This document shows, one piece after another, positions 1 to 7,084 of a stretch of DNA of 64,000 nt. Below the pieces are notes generated by a model. It did not search any database, was not told the DNA's origin, and was given only the letters and a program-made list of their open reading frames with translations. The position numbers were made by a program, and so were the translations under genes. This stretch comes from Phycisphaerales bacterium (GTDB taxonomy: Bacteria; Planctomycetota; Phycisphaerae; Phycisphaerales; UBA1924). The stretch spans positions 1 through 64,000 of the forward strand of contig JAJDCZ010000007.1 in the NCBI GenBank assembly GCA_029260555.1, read 5' to 3'. Position 1 is the first letter of the stretch. Every line of letters starts with the position of its first letter.

Positions 1-87
1 CGGCGGCCGACCGCCAAGCGGACTCCGAACCGGATCCGGAATCTGCTCGCACAACCAATCTAACTGTTCATCAGTAAGTCTCAACAT
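1..87 (-). CDS. IS5-like transposase, N-terminal fragment (runs off left edge)
   Basis: The minus strand from an ATG at 87 reads an open frame of 29 codons to the window edge. It begins M-L-R-L-T-D-E-Q-L-D-W and continues with a proline-bounded segment ending in G-G-R-P-P. This matches the N-terminal helical domain (DUF4096-like) of IS5-family transposases, where an L-T-D-E-Q-W-type start precedes a G-R-P-P motif. The DDE catalytic part lies outside the window, so completeness cannot be judged. No terminal inverted repeat was recognised in the flanking 90-240 region. It fits the accessory character of the adjacent 2 kb. The family call rests on the N-terminus alone. Confidence 0.6.
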   Translation of the reverse strand, partial: MLRLTDEQLDWLCEQIPDPVRSPLGGRPP

Positions 88-242
88 GCCGGATTATAAC
101 ATAATATCGACGACCATGCAGGGTTCTGGGATAGCCTCTAGTATTCGCAGAGTTCTGGGGGCCGTGGAGGGAACCGTGATTGAGATGGGGATAATGGTTG
201 CACGAAGCTGTTGATGCCACACTGCGTCAAACAACCAGCCAA

Positions 243-274
243 GTGCCGTGGCCACGGTTTTGCGTGGCCATGAT
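243..274 (+). repeat. 32-bp repeat, copy 1
   Basis: Contains the perfect 12-bp palindrome CCGTGGCCACGG followed by a second GTGGCC block. It aligns with an inverted copy at 2016-2047 at about 29 of 32 positions and with a degenerate direct copy at 1373-1404 at about 24 of 32 (hand alignment). Similarity does not extend far on either side. The function is unknown. Confidence 0.7.
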
Positions 275-288
275 CTTGATACCTGAAT

Positions 289-314
289 CGTGTCCACTCA
301 GAACAGTGGACACG
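289..314. other. Perfect 10-bp inverted repeat upstream of the orphan nuclease-like gene
   Basis: CGTGTCCACT at 289-298 is the exact reverse complement of AGTGGACACG at 305-314, with a 6-nt loop. No T-tract follows on either strand, so it is more likely an operator or recombination/IS-related structure than an intrinsic terminator. It lies about 70 bp before the start codon at 386. Confidence 0.5.
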
Positions 315-385
315 GCACCCGACCCGGCTATCATGAACTTATCAGTATAGTTGCATCGGAAGCAGGTTCTTAGGGAGGCTTGAGA

Positions 386-1381
386 ATGAGTGAGAATGTT
401 CTTCATGCCATCAAGGAAGCACTATACGAAGACATCGTGCAGAACGGACTCAGCGAAATTTACCAGATCGATGAGCTCTGTAAGTGGTCATCTACAAATG
501 GCGTATCGATCGAACCCGATGAGTTAGTGCGGATAATCCGTCAGAACTGCGATATTACATTTCATTTTCGCGGAGGGCACTCGAATACCCAGGTCACTCG
601 AAAAAACCCTAACCGTGAAGCAACCCTGCGAGAAATCGGAGAAGGCCAGTATTCGCTCGACACAGAAGCCGCTGTTCAGGCTGGATTACAGAACTGGTTT
701 CATACTCACGGTTTCGTTGCGAAATGCGAAGCTCCGGACAGCGAAAATACCATTCGTGAGATCTGTAAGAAGTGTTCCATCGATCATCTGCCGGATGTGC
801 CTACTTCGCGATCCACGCATTGCCGCGACCTGATGGCTCACTCCGTTGATTCCCCGGCGGATACCTTCCACATCATTGAGATCAAAGGGCGCACTAAAGT
901 TGTGTCCGATTTCTATGATACATTTGGCCAGGTATTTCCGATTGAGGACCCAGCCGTCACACGAGGTTGGACAAACAACAAAGTGCCAAAACATGGACTC
1001 TGCCTCAAACATGCGCATCGCTTCCTCGACACCTGGCGTTCAAATCATCCACAGGTGTCAGTAACATTGGTCGTTGCTGTTCCAGATTTTCCACCTCACT
1101 GTCATGATGTTAATCAGTTCTTCGGCGGCCAGTCGAAGTACTATTCCCGCCAAGTTGAGACATTTCAAAATCTTCTCTCCAATGGAGAGCACACGGGTGA
1201 TGCGACATTCGAGCGGCTACTGCACCACTTGGAGGAGCAATTTGATTTCCGCTCCATGCTTGCGCCAAATGATGCAGATTTACACTTCCGTTTCTGGGGT
1301 TACCAAGGCTTGCACTTTGTACGAGATTTTGCCACAAATAGACCCGTTGATCTGTCCTCGACGATGCGCCGGGTGCCATAA
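386..1381 (+). CDS. Orphan protein with PD-(D/E)XK nuclease-like signature
   Basis: 331 aa. I chose the ATG at 386 because GGAGG at 374-378 is spaced 7 nt from it; an in-frame TTG at 380 is too close. I do not recognise a named family. Around residues 145-180 there is an Asp (C-R-D-L-M), then F-H-I-I-E-I-K-G-R and D-F-Y-D-T-F-G-Q. This is the spacing seen in PD-(D/E)XK-fold nucleases: an acidic residue, a buried beta strand ending E-x-K, then a helix with a conserved G-Q. The N-terminal 100 residues could be a small DNA-binding region. There is no signal peptide or membrane segment, and no methyltransferase or other restriction partner is nearby. It lies between repeats and a transposase fragment, which suggests horizontal transfer. 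Its role may be a restriction-like or element-encoded nuclease; this is inference. Confidence 0.6.
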   Translation: MSENVLHAIKEALYEDIVQNGLSEIYQIDELCKWSSTNGVSIEPDELVRIIRQNCDITFHFRGGHSNTQVTRKNPNREATLREIGEGQYSLDTEAAVQAGLQNWFHTHGFVAKCEAPDSENTIREICKKCSIDHLPDVPTSRSTHCRDLMAHSVDSPADTFHIIEIKGRTKVVSDFYDTFGQVFPIEDPAVTRGWTNNKVPKHGLCLKHAHRFLDTWRSNHPQVSVTLVVAVPDFPPHCHDVNQFFGGQSKYYSRQVETFQNLLSNGEHTGDATFERLLHHLEEQFDFRSMLAPNDADLHFRFWGYQGLHFVRDFATNRPVDLSSTMRRVP

Positions 1382-1404
1382 CCACTGCCTTGAGTGGCCA
1401 CGAT
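1373..1404 (+). repeat. 32-bp repeat, degenerate direct copy 2
   Basis: Same orientation as the copy at 243-274, with roughly 24 of 32 positions matching by eye. It spans the stop codon of the nuclease-like gene, so that gene is bracketed by direct copies. It is the weakest of the three matches. Confidence 0.4.
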
Positions 1405-1427
1405 TCCATATCCCTCACCACCCGTCG

Positions 1428-1453
1428 CCCCCCCTCCCCCCCCCCCTCCCATG
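1428..1453. repeat. Poly-C tract (C7-T-C11-T-C3)
   Basis: A nearly pure C run just downstream of the nuclease-like gene. Similar C/G-rich tracts recur at about 3893, 8690, 8946, 9482, 9533, 26410, 47379 and 56477, both inside and between genes. Confidence 0.8.
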
Positions 1454-1640
1454 CCCTTCTCTACCCACCTCCAACCTCCCCGGCACGCCACAGAGCACTG
1501 ACCTGAAGACAGGTCTGGAGTACGGCTCTTGTTAACACCACGACCCCGCATCCTGGCGTGTTCTCAGGCGGGCCAATAAAACATGGCTTACACCAATAAG
1601 AACCGCGACGGACCTTCGCGGTATGCTTAATCTTGCGCGT

Positions 1641-1930
1641 GATTTTGTTAATTTCACCCGCTGCGCCGTTAATCTGGACACGGATTTTGTTAATTCGGAC
1701 GCTGATTTCATTAATTTCACCCACTGCGCCGTTAATTACGGCTTGAATTTCCCGCGCAGGCACGCCTGCGCGGCGCCAAGGAGCGCCTGCGCGCGACAAA
1801 TCGACGCCTGCGCGCGACGAAGGAACGCCTGCGCGCCGAGAATCGACGCCTGCGCGGGACGAAGGAGCGACTGCGCGCGACGAATCGACGCCTGCGCCGA
1901 ACAAATCGAGGCCTACGCGGGACGAAGGCT
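1641..1930. repeat. Array of about 14 units with 21-bp period (heptad-coding array)
   Basis: Eight units at 1763-1930 follow the pattern CGCCTGCGCGCGACGAATCG plus one base, alternating between AAGGAG-like and AATCGA-like ends, which gives a 42-bp higher order. Six earlier units at 1641-1766 (GATTTTGTTAATTTCACCCGC and TGCGCCGTTAAT types) keep exactly the same 21-bp phase with a different sequence. The period is preserved across the junction, so every reading frame shows a 7-residue repeat. On the minus strand the older half reads as I-N-x-I heptads with hydrophobic residues at a and d positions. Confidence 0.85.
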
Positions 1931-2015
1931 CGCCTTGGTTGTGCCCAATAATGCGTCCGATACACGACTGGGCCGAGGCCATCGACCAGAGTGTGGTTGT
2001 CTGACACTTGCAGAA

Positions 2016-2047
2016 ATCATGGCCACGCAATGCCGTGACCACGGCAC
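2016..2047 (-). repeat. 32-bp repeat, inverted copy 3
   Basis: Reverse complement of the copy at 243-274 with about three mismatches. The two copies form imperfect terminal inverted repeats around a 1.8-kb segment carrying the nuclease-like gene and the 21-bp array. Confidence 0.7.
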
Positions 2048-2073
2048 GAGAGTGGTATCAGTGCATTATGCAT

Positions 2074-2164
2074 TTACAGACGAACGAAGACACTGCTGCG
2101 CTGCTGCGCATCGAGCAGTGGCACCTTCACAACGATGACTTTTCGAGAAATCCTCCGGGTCACC
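2074..2164 (-). repeat. Dispersed ~90-bp repeat, copy A
   Basis: Reading the minus strand, this begins 15 nt after the stop codon of the M14 carboxypeptidase. Its core contains CTCGATGCGCA and CAGCGCAG and matches 30132-30225 on the plus strand at about 47 of 60 core positions by eye. In one frame both copies encode L-L-D-A-Q-Q-R-S, so it may be a decayed coding segment or a REP-like element. Confidence 0.55.
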
Positions 2165-2179
2165 CAGCCTGCTGATCTG

Positions 2180-3967
2180 CTACTCAACGAGTTTAACCGT
2201 TGTTGTGATATTCTGAGCGCGCTCAGCGTCATAGCGAAGCTGAACTTCTGATCCGGCCCGGGCACGGATGATGAAACGAAAGATCTTCATGCCTCGGCCG
2301 GGAATACCTGCTTTGACCTGAACGCGCTGCGGCTCGTGCTTGATCGCCTTCATCTGCAAATCACGCCATGAACCCAGCGTACCCGCTGCGACAACGCTTG
2401 CACCTTCGACCGTAAGCAGATCCGTGGTGCCGATGCTTTTCTGGCGTTGGAGCCCTGTGCGAGAAGGAATGAGCTTCTCGTTTCGCACCTCGATGGTCAC
2501 TGACCAGAGTCCATCAGCGAGCCTCTGGACCTGGGACTTGCCAAATGAGATCAGGGGCATCTGATCAGCGTGGTACATGGTGAACGCGAAGTTGCGGTGG
2601 CATTCTTCTTCGAGCATGAAGGTGGGCGTGTTTCGGCTTGACCACTTGTTGGGCCCGCCGATGAGTACCTTGCCATAGCGAGGATGGTCGTATTCGGTGT
2701 AGTCAGTGAAGGTCTGACCGAAGGCGATGCGGTCGCGCCAGATCCATTGCTGATCTGAATCAGGCCTGGCAACATCACGCTGAAAGAACTTGGAAGGCGA
2801 CCACAGCTCATTGGTAAAACTGATCACGCCCAGCCCCTCTGCCATCCAGTTCACAAACCCGCCATGCACGGTGTAAAGATCTTTGTAGATGACCATGGAG
2901 CGGTAGTAAGGCAGGATCTGCTCGCCCGTCCTGGCGATCTCGTCATAGACACGGCGGTCATCACCTGGATAGCGGCTTTCAGCGTACTTGGCACCCGGGC
3001 CTCGCAAAATCATGCCGCCCGAGTTGTGATAACTCTGGGAGGCAGCGATGTTGGGGTGGCCCATGATAAACTGGGCAATAGCCCGGGTCTCCGGGTGGCT
3101 CAGCGGGTAAGGCCCAGCAAGAAACTGCACGAAGGGCGGCTTCCAGTCACTAGGCCAGTTGCGGTTCATATCGTCACCGCCGGGGCCATCCTCGTTTTTT
3201 CTGCCATCGCCATCGTTGTCGATGCCTTCTGAGCCAAGGTTGGTCCATTCGCCTTTTTCGTCCGCAGCCACGCGTTTGAAAATGCGGGGATCATTGCGAT
3301 CACGGATCCATCGGCCTTGGGGATCCTTGATCCACATGGAGGTAATGTTGCCGTCGCCATCAAGATCATCAGGCGGATCTTCATCGAACAAGCCATCGCG
3401 GTCGTTATCAACGGGGCGCTGGTTGGTGCGAGAGCTGTGCGGCGTGTTGGCGTGACTGAACCAGTAGTCTCGACCATCGGGGTTCTGACTGGGCAGGAAA
3501 TAGAAGCTGTAGTTCTTGAGAAGCTCTGTGAGTTGCTCGTTGACACCATGGGCTTTGGCGAGATACCAGATCGAATACATGACCGCTTCGCCAGCCTGGA
3601 TTTCGTTGCCATGCACATTGCCATCGATCCACATGGCGGGCTTGGAAGTATCAGGCCCCGTCGAAGGATCGTTCACGATCGCCACGATCATCGGTCGGCC
3701 CTGAAGTGTCTTGCCGATGGTCTTGAGCGTGACCAGATCGGGGTACGCCCGCTGGAGCTCTTTGAGCTGATCAACAAACTCCTCATAGGTGTGATAGCGA
3801 TTCCACTGGATATCGACTTTGCTGGGGATGTTCTCCTGAGCAAGAGCAGGTGCAGTCATGCACAGCCCCATTATGCACCCCACTCCGAGCACCCCCCCCA
3901 TCCCCAAGACCACGCCCCCCAGCCTCAGGACTCGCTGCAGGATTTTATTCATTCGTGGGCTTTTCAT
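2180..3967 (-). CDS. Secreted M14 zinc carboxypeptidase with calcium-loop insertions
   Basis: 595 aa. ATG at 3967 follows GGAGGAAGG and overlaps the upstream stop as ATGA. The N-terminus carries a hydrophobic, glycine-rich signal segment (about residues 13-43) ending A-L-A-Q. The zinc site of metallocarboxypeptidase family M14 is visible: H119-x-x-E122 in N-V-H-G-N-E, the third ligand H314 in S-Y-H-N-S-G, an N-R-N-W substrate-binding stretch near 268-271 and the general-base Glu at about 387 in F-T-N-E-L-W. Between the second and third ligands lie two D-x-D-x-D-G type calcium-loop segments (about 187-208 and 250-262), unusual for the family core. A beta-rich C-terminal domain follows (about 480-595). 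Probably an extracellular peptidase removing C-terminal residues from peptides or wall material. It is coupled to an inactive-looking paralogue upstream. Confidence 0.88.
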   Translation of the reverse strand: MKSPRMNKILQRVLRLGGVVLGMGGVLGVGCIMGLCMTAPALAQENIPSKVDIQWNRYHTYEEFVDQLKELQRAYPDLVTLKTIGKTLQGRPMIVAIVNDPSTGPDTSKPAMWIDGNVHGNEIQAGEAVMYSIWYLAKAHGVNEQLTELLKNYSFYFLPSQNPDGRDYWFSHANTPHSSRTNQRPVDNDRDGLFDEDPPDDLDGDGNITSMWIKDPQGRWIRDRNDPRIFKRVAADEKGEWTNLGSEGIDNDGDGRKNEDGPGGDDMNRNWPSDWKPPFVQFLAGPYPLSHPETRAIAQFIMGHPNIAASQSYHNSGGMILRGPGAKYAESRYPGDDRRVYDEIARTGEQILPYYRSMVIYKDLYTVHGGFVNWMAEGLGVISFTNELWSPSKFFQRDVARPDSDQQWIWRDRIAFGQTFTDYTEYDHPRYGKVLIGGPNKWSSRNTPTFMLEEECHRNFAFTMYHADQMPLISFGKSQVQRLADGLWSVTIEVRNEKLIPSRTGLQRQKSIGTTDLLTVEGASVVAAGTLGSWRDLQMKAIKHEPQRVQVKAGIPGRGMKIFRFIIRARAGSEVQLRYDAERAQNITTTVKLVE

Positions 3968-5946
3968 TGGCCTTCCTCCACATCTGTCAAGACGACATCC
4001 AGAGCCCGGTCTCCAAACTCTGCAGATTTGACTTCAATCGTAATCGTGTCACCCAGCTCACCCAGCACCATCCACGAGGCATCCTGAAAAACGCCAGGCT
4101 CAATGGTGTTGACCATCACGCGCCGCTGACCTGAGAGTACACGCTCTGTTGGCAGGTTGATCTCAATCCGCATGGGAGGCAAACGACGAGCTTTGACACC
4201 CTTCGCACTGCGTGTGGGCAGCTTGCCATCATTGTGAATGCGGAGCGAGACCTGCCACAAACCCTGATCTAGTTTTTTCACGCTCACCGGATCTGTTCGG
4301 ATCACAGGAAACATGCCCACCAGATCGCGGACGAAAGCAGCCTGTTCTGTTGCCAGGCGTTCTAACTCCTCAGATGGCGGATTCATGCGAAAACCGGGGA
4401 CGAAACCTCCGATTTCCACAGCTCCAAAGTCGGGATGATCAAAGCTGGTCCAGGGGATGAAGCCTGAGCCTTCGCGTTTGTCATCGCTGTAGGCAAGCCA
4501 CTTGGCATCATCGCCTTTGCCATTTTTCTTTTTGGGTGATTTTTTGTCGTCGGATTTCTTTGGCGACTCTGACTTTGTAGTGGCTCCGGGATCATCCTGG
4601 CCGCTGACAATGGCGCGAATACGCTGACGGACATCATCGGGAAGATCCTGCAACGCCTGGAAAGCTTCGAGCCGCTTGTCCTCGGGCATGGCCTGAACTT
4701 CAGCGAATGCTGCCTGAATGCCTTCTTGAGTGAACTCAACTTCCATGCCTGCAATCTTGATGATTTCAATCTCAGGCTCAGATTCTTGCTCAGCGTCCTT
4801 TGCTTCTTCATTCTGTGAATCAGCCTCACCGTCTTTTTGATCCTTGGCATCATCTGCCTTGGCCAGATCCGGGCGAACCCAGACGGGTGTTTCAAAGGCG
4901 TATACGCCCTGATGTGTATACGCCCAGCTTGTAAATGAGCCTTGCATGTCTGAAGGCTTGGGTGCGCCGGTCATGTGTGTGATGTCATTGAACGCTTTGG
5001 ATACCTGCTTGTAGATGCGTGTGTCTTTCTTGTCAATACCCTTGGGGATACGACCTGATTGATCCATCTTGCTGTCTGAAGGCACATTGACCAGCGTGTC
5101 GTTCGGCCCATAGGTCATCACCGCAATGATGTTGTCATGGGCGAGCATCCAGTCGACAATTGCACGCGCTTCAGGCTCATACAAAGCATGTGGTCCTGCG
5201 TCATGGACAAACTCGGGCCAGAGAGAGGGGAAGTTTTTGTTCAGATCAATCCCGCCTCTGGCATCTTCAGCGATCAACCCGTCGCCATCAACATCAATCC
5301 CCTCGACAATAATTGCGTGCGTGGCGATCTGGTCTTTTTTTGCATCTGGCTTCACCATGATGCGCGGGTCATCTTCATCAATCATGTGTGTCGCGGTCAG
5401 CCCTGAATCAGCACTGGGGTCTTTGATGCGCATCATGGTGATGACGCCATCGTGATTGATGTCCGCGGGTCTGTCCTCGTCAATCCTGCCGTCATGGTCT
5501 GCATCAACCGGGGTCGGCGTTCGGCCCTTTGTCACGCCTGGGAATGATTGTGCAAAATCAACCGCATCAGCACTGAGTATGGGCACGATGTAGATGGTTT
5601 TGTTTGCCAGCGACTGGGATTCTCCAGCATCATTGGCCAGTGCTCTTGCCACGCCAATGGCGGTCTGCACACCAACGGTATGCCTGCCATCAACCCCGGC
5701 AACAATAAGCAAAGCTGGCTGTGCTGAGGGAACGCCTGAACCCAGAGGCGTAAAAGTCAACAGCGGGATCGGATTGCCCATTCGGGTCTTACCGATCGTC
5801 GAATACTCGACTGATTTGTAAGTTGATGCAACTTCCCGGATCTGTCTGATCAGTTCATCTGCACCTGGGGTGTCATCAGCGAGTACGGGTGATGCCATCG
5901 TGGGCAAAACCCCGCACACGATGCCTGCAAGCAAGAATCGATTCAT
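3964..5946 (-). CDS. M14 carboxypeptidase-like secreted protein lacking zinc ligands
   Basis: 660 aa from ATG 5946; an in-frame TTG at 5958 is possible. Signal peptide about residues 1-23 ending V-L-A. The fold parallels the downstream M14 gene: the same I-G-K-T-x-x-G-x-P strand, the same D-x-D-x-D-G loops (D-A-D-H-D-G, D-V-D-G-D-G) and the N-K-N-F stretch. At the zinc site it has G-V-D-G-R-H instead of H-G-N-E, and T-Y-G-P-N-D replaces the strand carrying the third His. All three expected ligands are therefore changed; only a candidate catalytic Glu (A-F-E-T-P) remains. A highly charged, lysine-rich linker (about 380-490) is inserted before the beta-rich C-terminal domain. Likely a pseudoenzyme that binds or presents substrate, or a partner of the downstream enzyme; this is inference. 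It shares a 4-nt overlap with that gene. Confidence 0.82.
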   Translation of the reverse strand: MNRFLLAGIVCGVLPTMASPVLADDTPGADELIRQIREVASTYKSVEYSTIGKTRMGNPIPLLTFTPLGSGVPSAQPALLIVAGVDGRHTVGVQTAIGVARALANDAGESQSLANKTIYIVPILSADAVDFAQSFPGVTKGRTPTPVDADHDGRIDEDRPADINHDGVITMMRIKDPSADSGLTATHMIDEDDPRIMVKPDAKKDQIATHAIIVEGIDVDGDGLIAEDARGGIDLNKNFPSLWPEFVHDAGPHALYEPEARAIVDWMLAHDNIIAVMTYGPNDTLVNVPSDSKMDQSGRIPKGIDKKDTRIYKQVSKAFNDITHMTGAPKPSDMQGSFTSWAYTHQGVYAFETPVWVRPDLAKADDAKDQKDGEADSQNEEAKDAEQESEPEIEIIKIAGMEVEFTQEGIQAAFAEVQAMPEDKRLEAFQALQDLPDDVRQRIRAIVSGQDDPGATTKSESPKKSDDKKSPKKKNGKGDDAKWLAYSDDKREGSGFIPWTSFDHPDFGAVEIGGFVPGFRMNPPSEELERLATEQAAFVRDLVGMFPVIRTDPVSVKKLDQGLWQVSLRIHNDGKLPTRSAKGVKARRLPPMRIEINLPTERVLSGQRRVMVNTIEPGVFQDASWMVLGELGDTITIEVKSAEFGDRALDVVLTDVEEGQ

Positions 5947-5984
5947 GTGAAATACCAATTGTGTCGTCTATGAACCCGGGCACA

Positions 5985-6015
5985 AACGCGTCAGGTACAC
6001 CTCCTGAGACGCGTT
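5985..6015 (-). promoter_or_regulatory. Strong hairpin between lipoprotein gene and M14 pair
   Basis: AACGCG at 5985-5990 pairs with CGCGTT at 6010-6015, and TCAGG at 5991-5995 pairs with CCTGA at 6003-6007, leaving a 7-nt loop. On the transcribed minus strand the apex contains AGGAGGTG, a perfect Shine-Dalgarno sequence with no gene start in range. No U-tract follows, so it may be a processing or attenuation element or a weak terminator. Confidence 0.4.
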
Positions 6016-6102
6016 GCCACAGCCAACCATACCAGCAACTCGCCTCAAAGATGCCCGTCAGCAGGCATTTTTTAATCTGGCATGGAGCATGATTCGGACT
6101 GA

Positions 6103-6906
6103 CTAATCCTCAAAGAAAGGCTTGGGATCCACCAGCGTGATGTCGGTGCGTTCCCCTAAGTGATTGATGATCCAGTATTTGTGCCATGAACCAAATGTGA
6201 TGACTAGACGCAGATTTTGATTTGTGCGCTCGTCCAGAGCTGCTGCGATCAGGTCATAATGGGCCTGATTGATATTGTCCCAGCCTCCGGGTCCAAGGTC
6301 ATCATTAAAGAGTCGGTTGTAAGGCTCAAGCCCCAGTCTAACGATCTGATCGTACTGATCCGTATGGATCACCATGGGATCATCAGGCTGACCCAGTTTC
6401 TGTATTTCTTCATCCGCTCTGGCTTGGGCTTCGTGAGCCAGTCTGGTGTCTTCGGGGCGGGTGGTTTGCCATTGTTTGAGTTTGATGCGCCGGGCATCAG
6501 CCATGGATTTGGTCCACCCCGCACAAGGCACGATCTGAAAACCAAGCTCTTTTTGAAGCGGAAACAGGACATCGACATATTCAGGAAACACGCGAACCCG
6601 AGACTCGGTGATCTTTCCCGTTGCGTCAAACTCCTGTTGAGCAGCAGCGAGCCGATCAGGCGGGATCTCGCACAGCACTGCATCAGGCTTGATCCGCCGC
6701 AATGTCTGCTCAAGCCGATCCAGCGAATAGAGCGTGCTGGTGCGATGCTTTGAATGGATCATGCCCAGCACCACAACCTGATTTGGACTGATTTCCGAGA
6801 CACCACTGGCTGATGACTCAACCTGCTGATCAGCTGCACACGAACTCAGTATCATCACCAAAAGTGCTGACAAAAGGAACTTCATGAGCAAATTTGATTG
6901 GTTCAT
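6103..6906 (-). CDS. TraB/TIKI-superfamily-like lipoprotein (DUF5694-like)
   Basis: 267 aa. N-terminal lipoprotein signal with lipobox L-S-S-C (Cys23 counted from ATG 6906; a second start, M8 at 6885, would give a more typical short signal). After the Cys come V-V-V-L-G-M-I-H (His50) and C-E-I-P-P (Glu79). Near the C-terminus is F-G-S-W-H (about 238-242). Paired G-x-x-H motifs plus a Glu are the hallmark of the TraB/PrgY/GumN/TIKI family of metal-dependent hydrolase-like proteins. It should sit in the cell envelope facing the periplasm; the substrate is unknown. It lies 156 nt upstream of the M14 pair in the same direction and may share transcription with it. Confidence 0.6.
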   Translation of the reverse strand: MNQSNLLMKFLLSALLVMILSSCAADQQVESSASGVSEISPNQVVVLGMIHSKHRTSTLYSLDRLEQTLRRIKPDAVLCEIPPDRLAAAQQEFDATGKITESRVRVFPEYVDVLFPLQKELGFQIVPCAGWTKSMADARRIKLKQWQTTRPEDTRLAHEAQARADEEIQKLGQPDDPMVIHTDQYDQIVRLGLEPYNRLFNDDLGPGGWDNINQAHYDLIAAALDERTNQNLRLVITFGSWHKYWIINHLGERTDITLVDPKPFFED

Positions 6907-7084
6907 GGAGATCCATGGTAGTGAATAAACATCAGTTGCGGCGAAAGTTGCAAGCTAATGCTGCCCGGGGCGAACTTTCGTGGAATATACTGCCAGCACC
7001 TGTTCAGGCAGGCTCATCTGGTGAGCATGATCTGACAGTTTCGGTTCGCTCAACAGGCTGAGCGTCTTTCAGGAGGTGTGTAAT

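Larger units (their letters stand above)
1382..2179. other. 798-bp region without a confident gene; repeats only
   Basis: This stretch holds, in order, the end of a degenerate 32-bp repeat, a poly-C tract, an array with strict 21-bp periodicity, the inverted 32-bp repeat copy and one copy of a dispersed 90-bp repeat. Long open frames cross it on both strands, but they follow from the 21-bp period and high GC. They lack a convincing ribosome binding site and a recognisable domain. The minus-strand frame (about 1461-2042) does give isoleucine-rich heptads that could form a coiled coil, so a real gene is not excluded. Confidence 0.6.

Noticed and set aside
1641-1930. Tandem array as a CRISPR array
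   Set aside because: Units are contiguous 21-bp repeats without unique spacers, and no cas genes are present.
243-2047. Repeats around the nuclease-like gene as integron attC sites
   Set aside because: No GTTRRRY/RYYYAAC core pairs and no integron integrase in the window; the third copy is inverted.
1461-2138. Long open frames on both strands across the 21-bp array as definite genes
   Set aside because: A 21-bp period and high GC keep several frames open at once. No convincing ribosome site or domain was found, although the minus-strand coiled-coil reading is kept as a possibility.
3317-4087. 256-codon plus-strand frame antisense to the M14 genes
   Set aside because: It overlaps two well-supported genes, has no family features and follows from their codon bias.
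6946-6991. TTGCAA and TATACT as a promoter for yebC
   Set aside because: The hexamers are over 30 bp apart, too far for a sigma-70-type promoter, and no other -35 was convincing.
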